DNA of 64,000 bases from assembly GCF_007828035.1 (NCBI RefSeq), contig NZ_VITV01000002.1, positions 799,591 to 863,590 of the forward strand. Direction: 5' to 3'. Below are positions 33,173 through 43,936 of this stretch, piece by piece. Each line of letters begins with the position of its first letter. The stretch's first letter is position 1. A model generated the notes under the pieces. That model saw nothing but the letters and a program-made list of their open reading frames with translations. It ran no database searches and was not told the DNA's origin. The position numbers were made by a program, and so were the translations under genes. Source of the stretch: Nitrospirillum amazonense (GTDB lineage: Bacteria; Pseudomonadota; Alphaproteobacteria; Azospirillales; Azospirillaceae).

Positions 33173-34564
33173 TCAGGCCTCGGCAGCGTCCTCGCCCGCC
33201 TCCTCTACCCCTTCCGCCTCGTCAGCGATGGCGGCGCCGGCGGCGGCCTCCTTGCGCACCATGACGGCGGCGAAGAAGCCGTCGGTGTCATGGCGGGCCG
33301 GGGACAGCGACAGCATGCCGTTGGTGCTGGGCGGGGTGCCCATGCCCTCGGGCCAGGCCTCGGTGATGGGCAGCAGGGTGAAGTCCGGATGGCCGGCCAG
33401 GAAACCGGTCACCTGGTCCTGGTTTTCCTCCGGCAGCAGGGAGCAGGTGGCGTAAACCAGGCGGCCGCCCGGGCGCACCAGGCGGGCGGCGCTGTCCAGG
33501 ATTTCCGCCTGCAGGGGCAGCAGCTCCGACAGACCGGGGCCCAGCTGGCGCCAGCGGGCGTCGGGGTTGCGGCGCCAGGTGCCGGTGCCGCTGCAGGGTG
33601 CATCCACCACCACGCGGTCAAACCGGCCCTTGTGCCGCTTCACCCAGGGATCGCGGGCCGACTTGATGGGCCGCGTCTCGATGTTGTGCAGGCCGGCCCG
33701 ACGGAACCGCTCCTGCGCGCGCTTCAACCGGCCGTCCAGCACGTCGCATGCGACCACGCGGCCCTTGTTGTTCATCATGGCGGCGATGGCCAGCGTCTTG
33801 CCGCCGGCGCCCGCGCAGAAGTCCACCACCTGTTGGCCCGGCTGCGGATTGGCGGCGAAGGCCACCAGCTGCGAGCCCTCGTCCTGGATTTCCAGCAGGC
33901 CGTCCTGGAAGGCCTTCAGCGTGGCGATGGGGAAGCGGTTGCGCACCCGGATGCCCAGGGCGGAGATCTTGGTCGGCTCCGCCTGCACGCCGGCCTTTGC
34001 CAAGGCCGCCAAGGCCTGCTCCCGCGTGCCCTTCACCGGGTTCACGCGCAGATCCATGGGGGCCGCCCCCAGCATGGCCTGCATCTCCGGCACGAAACGC
34101 TCGCCCAGGGCATTGCGCAGGGTATCCGCCGCCCAGTCCGGCACCTCCGCCACCACGGCATCAGGCTGCTGCGGATGGTCCAGCGTGTGGGTTTCCAGCG
34201 CCTGGATCAGGGCGCGCTCATGCGCCTCCAGCGGTGCCGGCGCGAACTTGCCGCCGTTGAAATGCTCCGCCACGGAAGAGGCGCTGCGGCCCCGGGTCAG
34301 CAGCTCATCGGCGATCAGCAGGGCGCGGGCATCCACCGCCGGCTGGCCCTCTCCGCCATAGCCTGACCGGCTCAGCCACCAGTGCAGCCGGGCCCAGCGC
34401 CGCAAGATGCCGTAGACCTTCTCGGCCACGTCAGTGCGGTCCTTGGCGCCGATGTAGCGGCGGGCGCGGAAAAAGGCGCTGGCCACGGCATCGGCGGGAC
34501 GCGGCGTCGCCAGCACCTCCGCCAGAAGGTCGATGGCCGCCTGCAGGCGGGCGGTCGGAGTCAT
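33173..34564 (-). CDS. rsmB: RsmB/NOP-family rRNA cytosine-C5 methyltransferase
   Basis: 463 residues. The N-terminal NusB-like RNA-binding region and the Rossmann methyltransferase domain are present. SAM motif I is DFCAGAGGKTL, motif IV DAPCSGTGTWRRNPDARW with the release Cys, and motif VI ATCSLLPEEN with the catalytic Cys. It probably methylates a cytosine in 16S rRNA (C967 in E. coli RsmB). The C-terminal 25 residues are acidic and alanine-rich, beyond the family core. It lies 104 bases after guaB, past a strong terminator. Confidence 0.88.
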   Translation of the reverse strand: MTPTARLQAAIDLLAEVLATPRPADAVASAFFRARRYIGAKDRTDVAEKVYGILRRWARLHWWLSRSGYGGEGQPAVDARALLIADELLTRGRSASSVAEHFNGGKFAPAPLEAHERALIQALETHTLDHPQQPDAVVAEVPDWAADTLRNALGERFVPEMQAMLGAAPMDLRVNPVKGTREQALAALAKAGVQAEPTKISALGIRVRNRFPIATLKAFQDGLLEIQDEGSQLVAFAANPQPGQQVVDFCAGAGGKTLAIAAMMNNKGRVVACDVLDGRLKRAQERFRRAGLHNIETRPIKSARDPWVKRHKGRFDRVVVDAPCSGTGTWRRNPDARWRQLGPGLSELLPLQAEILDSAARLVRPGGRLVYATCSLLPEENQDQVTGFLAGHPDFTLLPITEAWPEGMGTPPSTNGMLSLSPARHDTDGFFAAVMVRKEAAAGAAIADEAEGVEEAGEDAAEA

Positions 34565-34592
34565 CGCGGAACTTCTTCTTTCTGGAGCGGTC

Positions 34593-34639
34593 TAAAAACA
34601 ACAGAGCCGGCTGCGGTTCGCATTGAACGCAGCCGGCTC
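34593..34639 (-). terminator. Intrinsic terminator of guaB
   Basis: GAGCCGGCTGCG (34604-34615) and CGCAGCCGGCTC (34628-34639) form a perfect 12-bp stem. On the minus strand it is followed by TGTTGTTTTTA (T run at 34594-34598). It lies about 30 bases after the guaB stop. Confidence 0.85.
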
Positions 34640-34668
34640 CGAATATCAAGGCGCGACGCCGCCGGAAA

Positions 34669-36258
<1,590 letters not shown>

Positions 36259-36377
36259 TTAAGGTTCGATGCACTATACACGCGCTTGCCCGCTTGTGAA
36301 CCCACCACATATGGGTCAAATCCGCCATGGCAGACTTGCGCGCGCCTCACCCCTCGCGGGGTGGAAAGGTTAAGGAT

Positions 36378-37106
36378 TTAGTCCTCGCCACCCTCGGCGG
36401 CGTCATCGTCGCGCCGGGTGGTGGCGCCGCGGAAGCCGGTGGCGACGACATAGGTTTCCGAGCTGTCGGCGCGGCTGGCCGGCGGCTTGGCGTGGCGCAC
36501 CACGGCGAAGTCGCGCTTCAGCAGGTCCAGCAGGCTGCGCTCCGCCCCGCCCTGGAACAGCTTGGCCACGAAGGCGCCGCCGGGGGCCAGCACCTCGGCC
36601 GCGAAGGCGTAGGCCGCGTAGGCCAGGGCCATGATGCGCAGGTGGTCGGTCTTGGGATGGCCGGTGGTGGGCGCCGCCATGTCGGACAGCACCACGTCGG
36701 CCGGGCCGCCCAGGGCCGCCTTCAGCTGGTCCGGCGCCTCGGGCAGCAGGAAGTCCATCTGCATGGTGATGGCGCCGGGCACGTCCTCCATGCCCAGGAT
36801 GTCCAGGCCCACGACCTTGGCGCCGCGCACCTTCTCCACCGCCACCTGGGTCCAGCCGCCGGGGGCGGCACCCAGGTCCACCACGCGGGTGCCGGGCTTC
36901 AGCAGGTGATACTTCTCATCCAGCTGCAGCAGCTTGAAGGCCGCGCGCGAGCGATAGCCGCGCTTCTTGGCCTCCGCCACATAGGGATCGTTCAGCTGGC
37001 GCTCCAGCCAGCGGGCGGAGGAGACGGAACGCTTGGCCGCCGTCTTCACGCGCACGGTCAGGCCGCGACCGCTGAGTTGGCTACCCGTGCCTTTGGACTT
37101 GGTCAT
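36378..37106 (-). CDS. rlmE: 23S rRNA (uridine-2'-O-)-methyltransferase RlmE
   Basis: 242 residues. RrmJ/FtsJ-type methyltransferase that 2'-O-methylates the A-loop uridine of 23S rRNA (U2552 in E. coli). The catalytic tetrad is visible: Lys in SRAAFKLLQLDEK, Asp in LSDMAAP, Lys in FVAKLFQ and Glu in SSETYVV. SAM loop VDLGAAPGGWTQVA. A basic N-terminal extension of about 25 residues and an acidic tail are typical of alphaproteobacterial versions. ATG at 37106; a GTG nine bases earlier is possible. Placed after ppx/gppA as in many alphaproteobacteria. Confidence 0.95.
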   Translation of the reverse strand: MTKSKGTGSQLSGRGLTVRVKTAAKRSVSSARWLERQLNDPYVAEAKKRGYRSRAAFKLLQLDEKYHLLKPGTRVVDLGAAPGGWTQVAVEKVRGAKVVGLDILGMEDVPGAITMQMDFLLPEAPDQLKAALGGPADVVLSDMAAPTTGHPKTDHLRIMALAYAAYAFAAEVLAPGGAFVAKLFQGGAERSLLDLLKRDFAVVRHAKPPASRADSSETYVVATGFRGATTRRDDDAAEGGED

Positions 37107-37211
37107 GGTGAACACCCGGTTTGGCGGACCGGGCCCACGGCCCCGTCATCTCTCGACATCGATTCGAAGCGGCGCATATTGGTGCCGGCGCCGCCAAAGG
37201 CAAGTGAAACC

Positions 37212-38246
37212 TCAACCTCTCCCGCGCGTGGCAGCCATCAACTCGGTGAGAATGCCCTCGCGCACGCCCCGGTCGGCGATGCGCAAATTCTCCACCGGCC
37301 AGCGTTCCCAGATGGCCTCCAGCACGGCGCAGCCGGCGATGACCAGGTCGGCCCGGTCATGGCCGATGCAGGGATGGGCGGAACGACCGGCATAGTCCAG
37401 GCACAGCAGCGACTTGCTGATCGCCCGCGCCTCGTCCAGCCCCAGCCAGGAGCCGTCGACCTGCGACCGGTCATAGCGGGTGAGGCCCAGGCGGATGCCG
37501 GCCAGGGTGGTGACGGTGCCGGACGTGCCCAGCATCTGCACCCGGCCGGCCGCGACCTCGCGCCGGATGTCGTTGCGGGCGTCGAAGTCGGCCAGCGCGG
37601 CGCCCACCGTGTCCACCATGCCGCGATAGGCCTCGGGCAGCACGCGGTCGCCGCCGAAGGTCTCCGTCAGGCTGACGACGCCCTGGGGCACGGAGACCTG
37701 GTCGATCAGCGTGGGCCGGCCCCGGTTGAAGGACAGCCACATGATTTCGGTGGAGCCGCCGCCGATGTCGAACACCAGGGCGCGGGGGATGCGACGGTTC
37801 AGCAGGGCGGCGCAACCGGCCAGCGCCAGCCGCGCCTCCTCCTCCGCCGAGATGATCTCGATGCGGATGCCGGTCTCTTCCGCCACGCGGTCGATGAAGG
37901 TGCCGCAGTTGGCGGCGCGGCGGCAGGCCTCCGTCGCCACGGCGCGCACGTCGGTGACGCCGCGCCGGCGCATCTTGTTGCCGCAGATCTTCAGGGCCGC
38001 CACGGTGCGGGCCATGGCCTCGTCCGACAGGGCGTTGGTGCGGCTGAGTCCCTCCCCCAGCCGCACGATGCGGGAGAAGGCGTCGATGATGCGAAAGCCC
38101 TCCCGCCCCGGACGGGCGATCAGCAGGCGGCAGTTGTTGGTGCCAAGGTCCAAGGCGGCCAGAACCGGCCGCCGCACAGGCTCACCCGGGCCAGCACCCC
38201 GGGGGGTGCGGGTTTCCGGCAGGGGCTGAACGCCCGTCTCACTCAT
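37212..38246 (-). CDS. Ppx/GppA family phosphatase
   Basis: 344 residues. Sugar-kinase/Hsp70-like fold with two domains: LAALDLGTNNCRLLIARP at the N terminus, EEEARLALAG and VFDIGGGSTEIMW for phosphate binding, and MLGTSGTVTTLAG. Family members hydrolyse polyphosphate or pppGpp. The protein lacks the C-terminal HD-type domain of E. coli Ppx, as is usual for the short alphaproteobacterial form. ATG at 38246 with AAGG eleven bases upstream; GTG at 38270 is the alternative. It is the upstream partner of rlmE. Which substrate it prefers is not readable. Confidence 0.92.
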   Translation of the reverse strand: MSETGVQPLPETRTPRGAGPGEPVRRPVLAALDLGTNNCRLLIARPGREGFRIIDAFSRIVRLGEGLSRTNALSDEAMARTVAALKICGNKMRRRGVTDVRAVATEACRRAANCGTFIDRVAEETGIRIEIISAEEEARLALAGCAALLNRRIPRALVFDIGGGSTEIMWLSFNRGRPTLIDQVSVPQGVVSLTETFGGDRVLPEAYRGMVDTVGAALADFDARNDIRREVAAGRVQMLGTSGTVTTLAGIRLGLTRYDRSQVDGSWLGLDEARAISKSLLCLDYAGRSAHPCIGHDRADLVIAGCAVLEAIWERWPVENLRIADRGVREGILTELMAATRGRG

Positions 38247-38673
38247 CGCCGAACCAGCCTTTTCCTTCACATCCAGCGGACACGCCCATCAGGCACGGCC
38301 ATTGGATGCGCCCCTCGGGGGCATCACCGCCGCCAAGCCGGCAACCCGGTCAGCCGCCCTGGACCGGATGGTCTTCGGGGGCGCCCCGGCGCCGCTGCGG
38401 CACACGGGTATCACTCTAGACTATGAGAGCGTCGCCGCACCACCACCCTCGCGCACGCGTCTGCGCCCCGCAATTCGACCATGGATGGGCCTTGCATCCC
38501 CCCGTCGCCTCACCGTTCCCAGGCGCCCACCCCGTTGCAGCCTGCTCCTTGCCCCGCTTCCTGACCGGACCGTCAAAAAATTTCCAAGAAAGGGCTACAC
38601 ATCCCCAAAGAGGGGTGTTATAAGCCGCGCCGTCCGACGGACATGGTGGCCAGCGCCACCGCGTTCGTTCTGC
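38247..38673. other. 427-base region between ppx/gppA and the first tRNA gene
   Basis: Holds the 5' side of the divergent phosphatase gene and the tRNA promoter. I see no supported protein gene. Confidence 0.5.
38594..38623 (+). promoter_or_regulatory. Probable promoter of the tRNA-Gln genes
   Basis: -10 TTATAA (38618-38623) with weak -35 GCTACA (38594-38599), 18-base spacer that carries a CCCC-AAAGA-GGGG inverted repeat. Transcription would begin about 40 bases before the first tRNA. Confidence 0.45.
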
Positions 38674-38747
38674 TGGGGGATCGTCTAGCGGTAGGACTAC
38701 GGACTCTGACTCCGTCAACCTTGGTTCGAATCCAAGTCCCCCAGCCA
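38674..38747 (+). tRNA. tRNA-Gln (anticodon CTG), copy 1
   Basis: 74 bases with encoded CCA. Acceptor TGGGGGA pairs with TCCCCCA. The anticodon stem ACGGA/TCCGT encloses CTCTGAC, giving anticodon CTG, which reads CAG. T arm CTTGG-TTCGAAT-CCAAG. Discriminator G, as in bacterial tRNA-Gln. Confidence 0.97.
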
Positions 38748-38817
38748 ATCTCTTCCGCGACAGCTCCGCTTGCCTGAGCACCGGCGCCGATCCAGGCGCC
38801 ATCGCGGCCCGTCCTGC

Positions 38818-38891
38818 TGGGGGATCGTCTAGCGGTAGGACTACGGACTCTGACTCCGTCAACCTTGGTTCGAATCCAAGTCCCCCAGCCA
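38818..38891 (+). tRNA. tRNA-Gln (anticodon CTG), copy 2
   Basis: Base-for-base identical to copy 1, 70 bases downstream of it, also with encoded CCA. The two are probably one transcript from the promoter at 38594-38623. Identity also extends to the few bases just upstream, consistent with tandem duplication. Confidence 0.97.
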
Positions 38892-39087
38892 AACGGCTCT
38901 GCTGTCCTCCCACCCTGTTGACATCCGGCGGCGTTCGACGTCTTCTCAATGCCAGTGCGCATTGGGGCGCCACCTGTCCGCGGCAAGGGGGCCTAGCCTC
39001 CACCCAGTCGGTTTCGACCGTACCTCACATATCCCTTCTTCCGGCCCCATGAAGCGGACATCGGGCGTTTTTCGGAAGGAAGGTCCC

Positions 39088-40818
39088 ATGTCTTCCCGCA
39101 CCCTGTCTGACCGCACGGCCATCGACGGTCTGCGCCGCGAGGCCAAGCGCTGGCTGAAGGCCATAGGCGCCGGCGAGGCCGACGCCATCGCCCGCTTCCT
39201 CATCGTGTTCCCCGGGCATGCCACGGCGCCCAAACTGCGCGAGGTGCAGCACGCGCTGGCGCGGGAGCATGGCTTCCCCACCTGGGCCGCCCTGACGCAG
39301 GAGCTGGCGGACCGCGCCCGCACCATGGAAGAGCGCGTCCGCCTGTTCCTGGAAAAGGCGGTCAACCGCTACGGCACCGATCCCGCCACCCGGAAATGGG
39401 GTGACTATGAGCGCGATGGCGGCAGCCGGGGCGTTGTGGCCGCCCGCCTGCTGGCGCGGCATCCGGAGATCGCGCGGGCCAGCATCCACACCGCGGTGGT
39501 GGCGCACGACCTGGACACGGTGCGCGCCTTCCTGGCCAAGGACCCCGCCCTGGCGCGAGACCGCAGCGACTTCGACGGCTGGACACCCCTGGCCCACCTG
39601 GCCTATGCGCGCCTGCCCCTGGAAACCGTGGAGCCCAACGCGCTGGTCCTCGCCACCCTGCTGCTGGACGCCGGCGCCGACCCGGATGCCGGCTGGTCGG
39701 AAAGCCCCGAGTTCACGCCCCTGGTCGGGGTTATTGGTGAGGGCGAAGGCGGCCAGGCGCCGCACCCGCAGGCGGAGGCCTTTGCCGGGCTGTTGATCGA
39801 CCGTGGCGCCGATCCCCTGGCCGCCCAGGCGCTATACAACACCTCGCTGGCCGAGGATTCGATCCGGTGGCTAGAGTTCCTGTGGACGCGATCGGTCCGG
39901 CGGGGGGAGACGGCCAAATGGACCGGCCCCGCGCCCCAGGCCCTGGGCGGGGAAAAATCCCGCAGCGCCGTCGCCTATCTGCTGGGCAATGCCGTGGCCA
40001 GCAACCACCCGCGCCGCGCGGCATGGCTGCTGGAGCATGGCGCCAGGGCAGACGACATCAACTTCTACTCCCGCCAGCCGGTCATGAAGCATGCCGTCAT
40101 GGGTGGCCATGGCGCCATGGTGGACCTGCTGGTGCGGCACGGCGCGCGGCGTCCGCAACTGACCGAGGACGAGGTGTTCGTGGCCGCCGTCGCCACCGGC
40201 GACACCGCCACCCTGCGCCTGCTGGCAGAGGCGCATCCGGAGTTCCTGCGGGCCATCGCCCCGGTGAAGGTCGCCCTCGACACCGGCCGCACCGACATGG
40301 TGGAGGTCCTGCTGGACCTGGGCATGTCGCCCGACGTGGCCGACGACCACAACTGCCGCGCCCTGCATTTCGCCGCCCATGCCGGCGCGGTGGCGGCGGC
40401 GCGGCTGCTGATCGCCCGGGGCGCGGAGGTCGATCCCTTCGATGGGCGCTATGGCGGCAGCCCCCTCACCCACGCCGTCTATCATGGGCAACGGGAGATG
40501 GTGGATTTCCTGGCCGGGCACAGCCGCAATTTCCGAGGGCTATGTTTCGCTGGCAAAATTGATCGGCTGCGGACGCTGCTGACCGAGGAGCCTGACCGCG
40601 CCAACCGCCAGGACCGCCCGGGCGAGCCCGCCCTGTTCTGCCTGCCGGATAACCAGGAGACGGCGGTGGAGCTGGCGGACCTGCTGCTGTCCTTCGGCGC
40701 CGATCCCACCTATCGCAACCCCCTGGGCCAAACGCCGGCTGAGGCCGCCCGGCGCCGGGGCCTGGACGATGCCGCCGACGTGATCGAGATGGCGGCGGAA
40801 GAATGGACCCCTCGCTAG
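39088..40818 (+). CDS. Ankyrin-repeat protein
   Basis: 576 residues, no signal peptide. Repeated ankyrin units run from about residue 135 to the end, for example DFDGWTPLAHLAYARL, LLLDAGADPDAG, AAWLLEHGARADD, NCRALHFAAHAGAVAAARLLIARGAEVDP and LLLSFGADPTYRN. The first 130 residues are helical (LRREAKRWLKAIGAGEADAIARF, EVQHALAREHGFPTWAAL), a pattern seen in other bacterial ankyrin proteins of this length. Probably a protein-binding scaffold in the cytoplasm; partner unknown. ATG after AAGG; an earlier in-frame start is possible. It abuts the M13 peptidase gene by one base. Confidence 0.85.
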   Translation: MSSRTLSDRTAIDGLRREAKRWLKAIGAGEADAIARFLIVFPGHATAPKLREVQHALAREHGFPTWAALTQELADRARTMEERVRLFLEKAVNRYGTDPATRKWGDYERDGGSRGVVAARLLARHPEIARASIHTAVVAHDLDTVRAFLAKDPALARDRSDFDGWTPLAHLAYARLPLETVEPNALVLATLLLDAGADPDAGWSESPEFTPLVGVIGEGEGGQAPHPQAEAFAGLLIDRGADPLAAQALYNTSLAEDSIRWLEFLWTRSVRRGETAKWTGPAPQALGGEKSRSAVAYLLGNAVASNHPRRAAWLLEHGARADDINFYSRQPVMKHAVMGGHGAMVDLLVRHGARRPQLTEDEVFVAAVATGDTATLRLLAEAHPEFLRAIAPVKVALDTGRTDMVEVLLDLGMSPDVADDHNCRALHFAAHAGAVAAARLLIARGAEVDPFDGRYGGSPLTHAVYHGQREMVDFLAGHSRNFRGLCFAGKIDRLRTLLTEEPDRANRQDRPGEPALFCLPDNQETAVELADLLLSFGADPTYRNPLGQTPAEAARRRGLDDAADVIEMAAEEWTPR

Positions 40819-40819
40819 A

Positions 40820-42883
40820 ATGGTGTCCTCCTTCCGCCTGTGGTGGCAGCCGATGCGCCTTCCCGTTGTTGTCCTCTGCCTGGTCATGGCGATGCCCGCG
40901 GCGACAGTCGCCCGGCCGTCGCCCTGGCCGGGCGGTGCGCCTGAGGTCGACCCGGGACAGGATTTCTTCCGCCACGCCAATGGCGGCTGGCTGGATGAGG
41001 TGGCCATACCGCCGGACCGCCCCGGCTATTCCACCGCCACCCAGCTGACCGAAACCGCCGAAGCCCGGGTGCACGAGCTGCTGGAGGGCGCCGCTCAGGC
41101 GGAAGCGCCGGCGGACGGCGAGACGGCGCAGGTGGGCGCCTACTACGCCGCCTTCATGGATGAGGCCCGGGTGCAATCGCTGGGCGGACGGCCCCTGCAC
41201 CCCGACCTGATGCGGCTGCGCCTGGCCGCCACCCGCACGGCACTGGCGGAGGTGATGGGCCAAGCCAACGCCAGTTTGCACGGTTCGTGGTTCCAGCTAT
41301 CGGTGGATCGCGATAGCCGCGACGCCGCGCGCCACGCCCTGTACCTGGGCCAGGGCGGGTTGGGTGGCCTGGACCGGGCCTTTTATACGGAGGCAGGCAA
41401 CGCACCCCGGCGCGCGGCCTATCGCGCCTACATCGCCCGGCTGCTGACCCTGGCGGGGTGGCCGCAGGCGGACTCGCGGGCCGAGGACATCCTGGCGCTG
41501 GAAACCAACATCGCCGCCGCCAGCTGGACCCCGGCGCAGCAGCGGGACGAACGCGCCATCTACAACCCCATGAAACCGGCGCAACTGGCGCGCATGGCGC
41601 CCGGCTTTCCTTGGACGGCGTACCTGGCGGCCGCCGGCCTGGGCGGCGTGGATCGCATCGTGGTGGTGGAGCGGACCGCCCTGCCGGCCCTGGCGCACCT
41701 GTTCGCCGTCACGCCCCTGCCGGTGCTGCGCGCCTGGGCCGCCTTCCATCTGGTGGACAATGCGGCGCCGTTCCTGGCCAAGGAGTATGCCGACGCCTGG
41801 TTCGATCTGCATGGCCGCACGGTGGAAGGCAAGAAGGCGCCGCCGCCCCGCTGGCGCCAGGCCTTGGCCCAGGTGTCGGGCGGCGGCTGGAAGGACATGG
41901 CCCACAGCCGGGGCGCCCTGGGCGACGCGGTAGGGCGGCTTTATACCGCCCGCTGGTTCGATCACGCGGCGCAGGCGACGCTGGCCGCGCTGGTCAACCG
42001 GATCAAGGCCACGGTGAAGGAGCGCATCGCCGCCTCCGCCTGGATGTCGGGGCAAGCCAAGGCCGAGGCGACGCGCAAGGTGGACGCCTACCGCGTCCTG
42101 ATCGGCGCGCCGGCCACGGGCGACCGGTACGACGGTCTGGTCATGCGCAAGGACGACCTGTACGGCGATGTGGTGCGGGCCACGGCCTTCACCTGGGAGC
42201 AGGACCGGCGCCGGTTGGCGCAGCCGGTGGACCCGCAAGCATGGGCCATCACACCGCAGACGGTGAACGCCTACAACGACGGCGCGGCCATGACGGTGGT
42301 GTTCACCGCCGCCCTGCTGCAGCCGCCCGCCTTTGACGCCAAGGCCGACCTCGCGGTCATCTACGGCGGCATCGGGGCTATCATCGGGCATGAGCTGACC
42401 CATGCCTTCGACGACCAGGGCCGCCTGTTCGATGCGGCCGGCCACGCCCGCGATTGGTGGACCAAGGCGGATACCGCCCGCTTCACGGCGCTGGCCGACC
42501 GCCTGGTCAGCCTTTATGGCACCTGTCAGGTGGCCCCGGGGCTGACGGTCAACGGCCGCCTGACCCTGGGGGAAAACCTGGCCGACGTGGGCGGCCTGCA
42601 ACTGGCCTTTGAGGCCTACCACGCCGCCCTGGCGGAGGGGGAAGCGCCCGTGGTCAATGGCCTGACGGGCAACCAGCGCTTCTTCCTGGCGTTCGCGCAG
42701 CTGCGCCGGGGCAAGCGCCGGCTGGAGGCGCTGCGCAACGACGTCGCCAACGATCCCCATACCCCGGACACCTGCCGCGTGAACCAGGCCGTGCGCAACC
42801 TCGACGGCTGGTATCAGGCCTTTGGCGTGGGACCGGGCGCCCCCCTGTACCTGCGGCCGGAAGACAGGGTGCGGATCTGGTAG
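40820..42883 (+). CDS. M13 family (neprilysin-like) zinc metallopeptidase
   Basis: 687 residues. Signal peptide from the first 32 residues (a second ATG at 40853 begins the hydrophobic part and is a possible start). The catalytic zinc site is HELTH at 524-528 (IIGHELTHAFDD) with Glu585 in ENLADVGG as third ligand. The substrate-binding NAYY motif is altered to NAYND. The C terminus ends in the conserved CRVNQAVRNLDGWYQAF and a terminal Trp. These enzymes cleave small peptides on the N side of hydrophobic residues in the periplasm. Start follows the ankyrin stop by one base, so they may be co-translated. Confidence 0.92.
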   Translation: MVSSFRLWWQPMRLPVVVLCLVMAMPAATVARPSPWPGGAPEVDPGQDFFRHANGGWLDEVAIPPDRPGYSTATQLTETAEARVHELLEGAAQAEAPADGETAQVGAYYAAFMDEARVQSLGGRPLHPDLMRLRLAATRTALAEVMGQANASLHGSWFQLSVDRDSRDAARHALYLGQGGLGGLDRAFYTEAGNAPRRAAYRAYIARLLTLAGWPQADSRAEDILALETNIAAASWTPAQQRDERAIYNPMKPAQLARMAPGFPWTAYLAAAGLGGVDRIVVVERTALPALAHLFAVTPLPVLRAWAAFHLVDNAAPFLAKEYADAWFDLHGRTVEGKKAPPPRWRQALAQVSGGGWKDMAHSRGALGDAVGRLYTARWFDHAAQATLAALVNRIKATVKERIAASAWMSGQAKAEATRKVDAYRVLIGAPATGDRYDGLVMRKDDLYGDVVRATAFTWEQDRRRLAQPVDPQAWAITPQTVNAYNDGAAMTVVFTAALLQPPAFDAKADLAVIYGGIGAIIGHELTHAFDDQGRLFDAAGHARDWWTKADTARFTALADRLVSLYGTCQVAPGLTVNGRLTLGENLADVGGLQLAFEAYHAALAEGEAPVVNGLTGNQRFFLAFAQLRRGKRRLEALRNDVANDPHTPDTCRVNQAVRNLDGWYQAFGVGPGAPLYLRPEDRVRIW

Positions 42884-42887
42884 GCGG

Positions 42888-43715
42888 TCACAGCCGCGAG
42901 AAATCGAAGCGTGGGCGGAAGCCCAGCACGGCGGCGGCGCGGCTGGCGTCGTACACCCGGTCCAGCCGCGCGGGCAGCGGCCAGCCCCGGCGGTCGAACA
43001 GGGCCGCCACCCGGGGCAGACGGGCGCGAATCAGCCCGGCGGCCTCCGTCGCCAGCGCCGGGGCATCCTCCCGCTGGAAGGGGGTGAGGGCTGAGATGAG
43101 GAAGGTGCCGGGCACGATCCCCGCCGCCGCGTGCACATGCGCCGCTGCGGCGTCGGCCATGCTGAGCCCCCGGTGCAGACGGTGGGCGGCACGCACCGGG
43201 ACGGCCTCGCGGAAACAGCGGGCGATGCGCAGGATCGCCAGGCCTCGGGCGTAGCGGGGGCCGGCCTGGGTGCATAGGTCCTCAGCCGCCCGCTTGGTCT
43301 CGTCATAGATGTCGCGCGGCCGGACGGGCGTCCCCTCATCCACCCAGACCAGGCCACCCGGCGGCGGCACCAGGCTGTGACCGTAGAGGGAGGTGGTGGA
43401 GGTGTAGACGACGCGCCCCACCCCAGCCTCAGCCGCCAGGCGCAGCAGCGTCGCCGTCGCCCGGACGTTCACGCGGTGGAAGTCGGCATCCGGCAGCCGC
43501 CCCACCTGGGGCGCATGCAGCGCCGCGACGTGGATGACGGCATCCTGGCCTTCGACCGCCCGTGCCAACGCGTCGGCATCGGCCACGTCAGCCTGGATAT
43601 CCGTGGTGGCGCCGGGCCGAACGTCCAGCCCACGCGCCGTCCAGCCGCGCGTCCGCGCCTGGCGGACGATGGCGGCGCCCAGCGGGCCGGAGGAGCCGGT
43701 GACGAGGACGCGCAT
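42888..43715 (-). CDS. NAD-dependent epimerase/dehydratase family protein
   Basis: 275 residues. Rossmann site VTGSSGPLGAAIV at the N terminus, catalytic Ser in YTSTTSLYG and Tyr-Lys in YDETK. Extended SDR related to sugar-nucleotide epimerases, shortened at the C terminus relative to the 310-330 residues of classic ones. Convergent with the M13 gene (four-base gap). The neighbours give no clue to the substrate. Confidence 0.85.
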   Translation of the reverse strand: MRVLVTGSSGPLGAAIVRQARTRGWTARGLDVRPGATTDIQADVADADALARAVEGQDAVIHVAALHAPQVGRLPDADFHRVNVRATATLLRLAAEAGVGRVVYTSTTSLYGHSLVPPPGGLVWVDEGTPVRPRDIYDETKRAAEDLCTQAGPRYARGLAILRIARCFREAVPVRAAHRLHRGLSMADAAAAHVHAAAGIVPGTFLISALTPFQREDAPALATEAAGLIRARLPRVAALFDRRGWPLPARLDRVYDASRAAAVLGFRPRFDFSRL

Positions 43716-43936
43716 GGTGGCGGAACCCCAAAAAGCGAACGGGGGACAGGTTTCCCCGCCCCCCGTCTATACCAGGAACGTTTCCCTCAATCGCCGGGCG
43801 CCGACATCCGTCGGCTAGGCTTCCTCAGTTCCCAGTCCACTGCGTTCCCCGGAAACTTCCGGCGGCCCCACTTGGGGCCTACAGCGGCATGAGTCACAAC
43901 CCCCTGCCGCTGTGCACCTATACGCCGCGGCGGCGC

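Noticed and set aside
36327-38426. A 699-codon plus-strand open frame
   Set aside because: Opposite rlmE and ppx/gppA; composition is that of an antisense frame.
38674-38891. Direct repeats that might suggest a CRISPR array or phage attachment duplication
   Set aside because: The repeated unit is a complete tRNA-Gln gene with only two copies; no integrase or spacer pattern.
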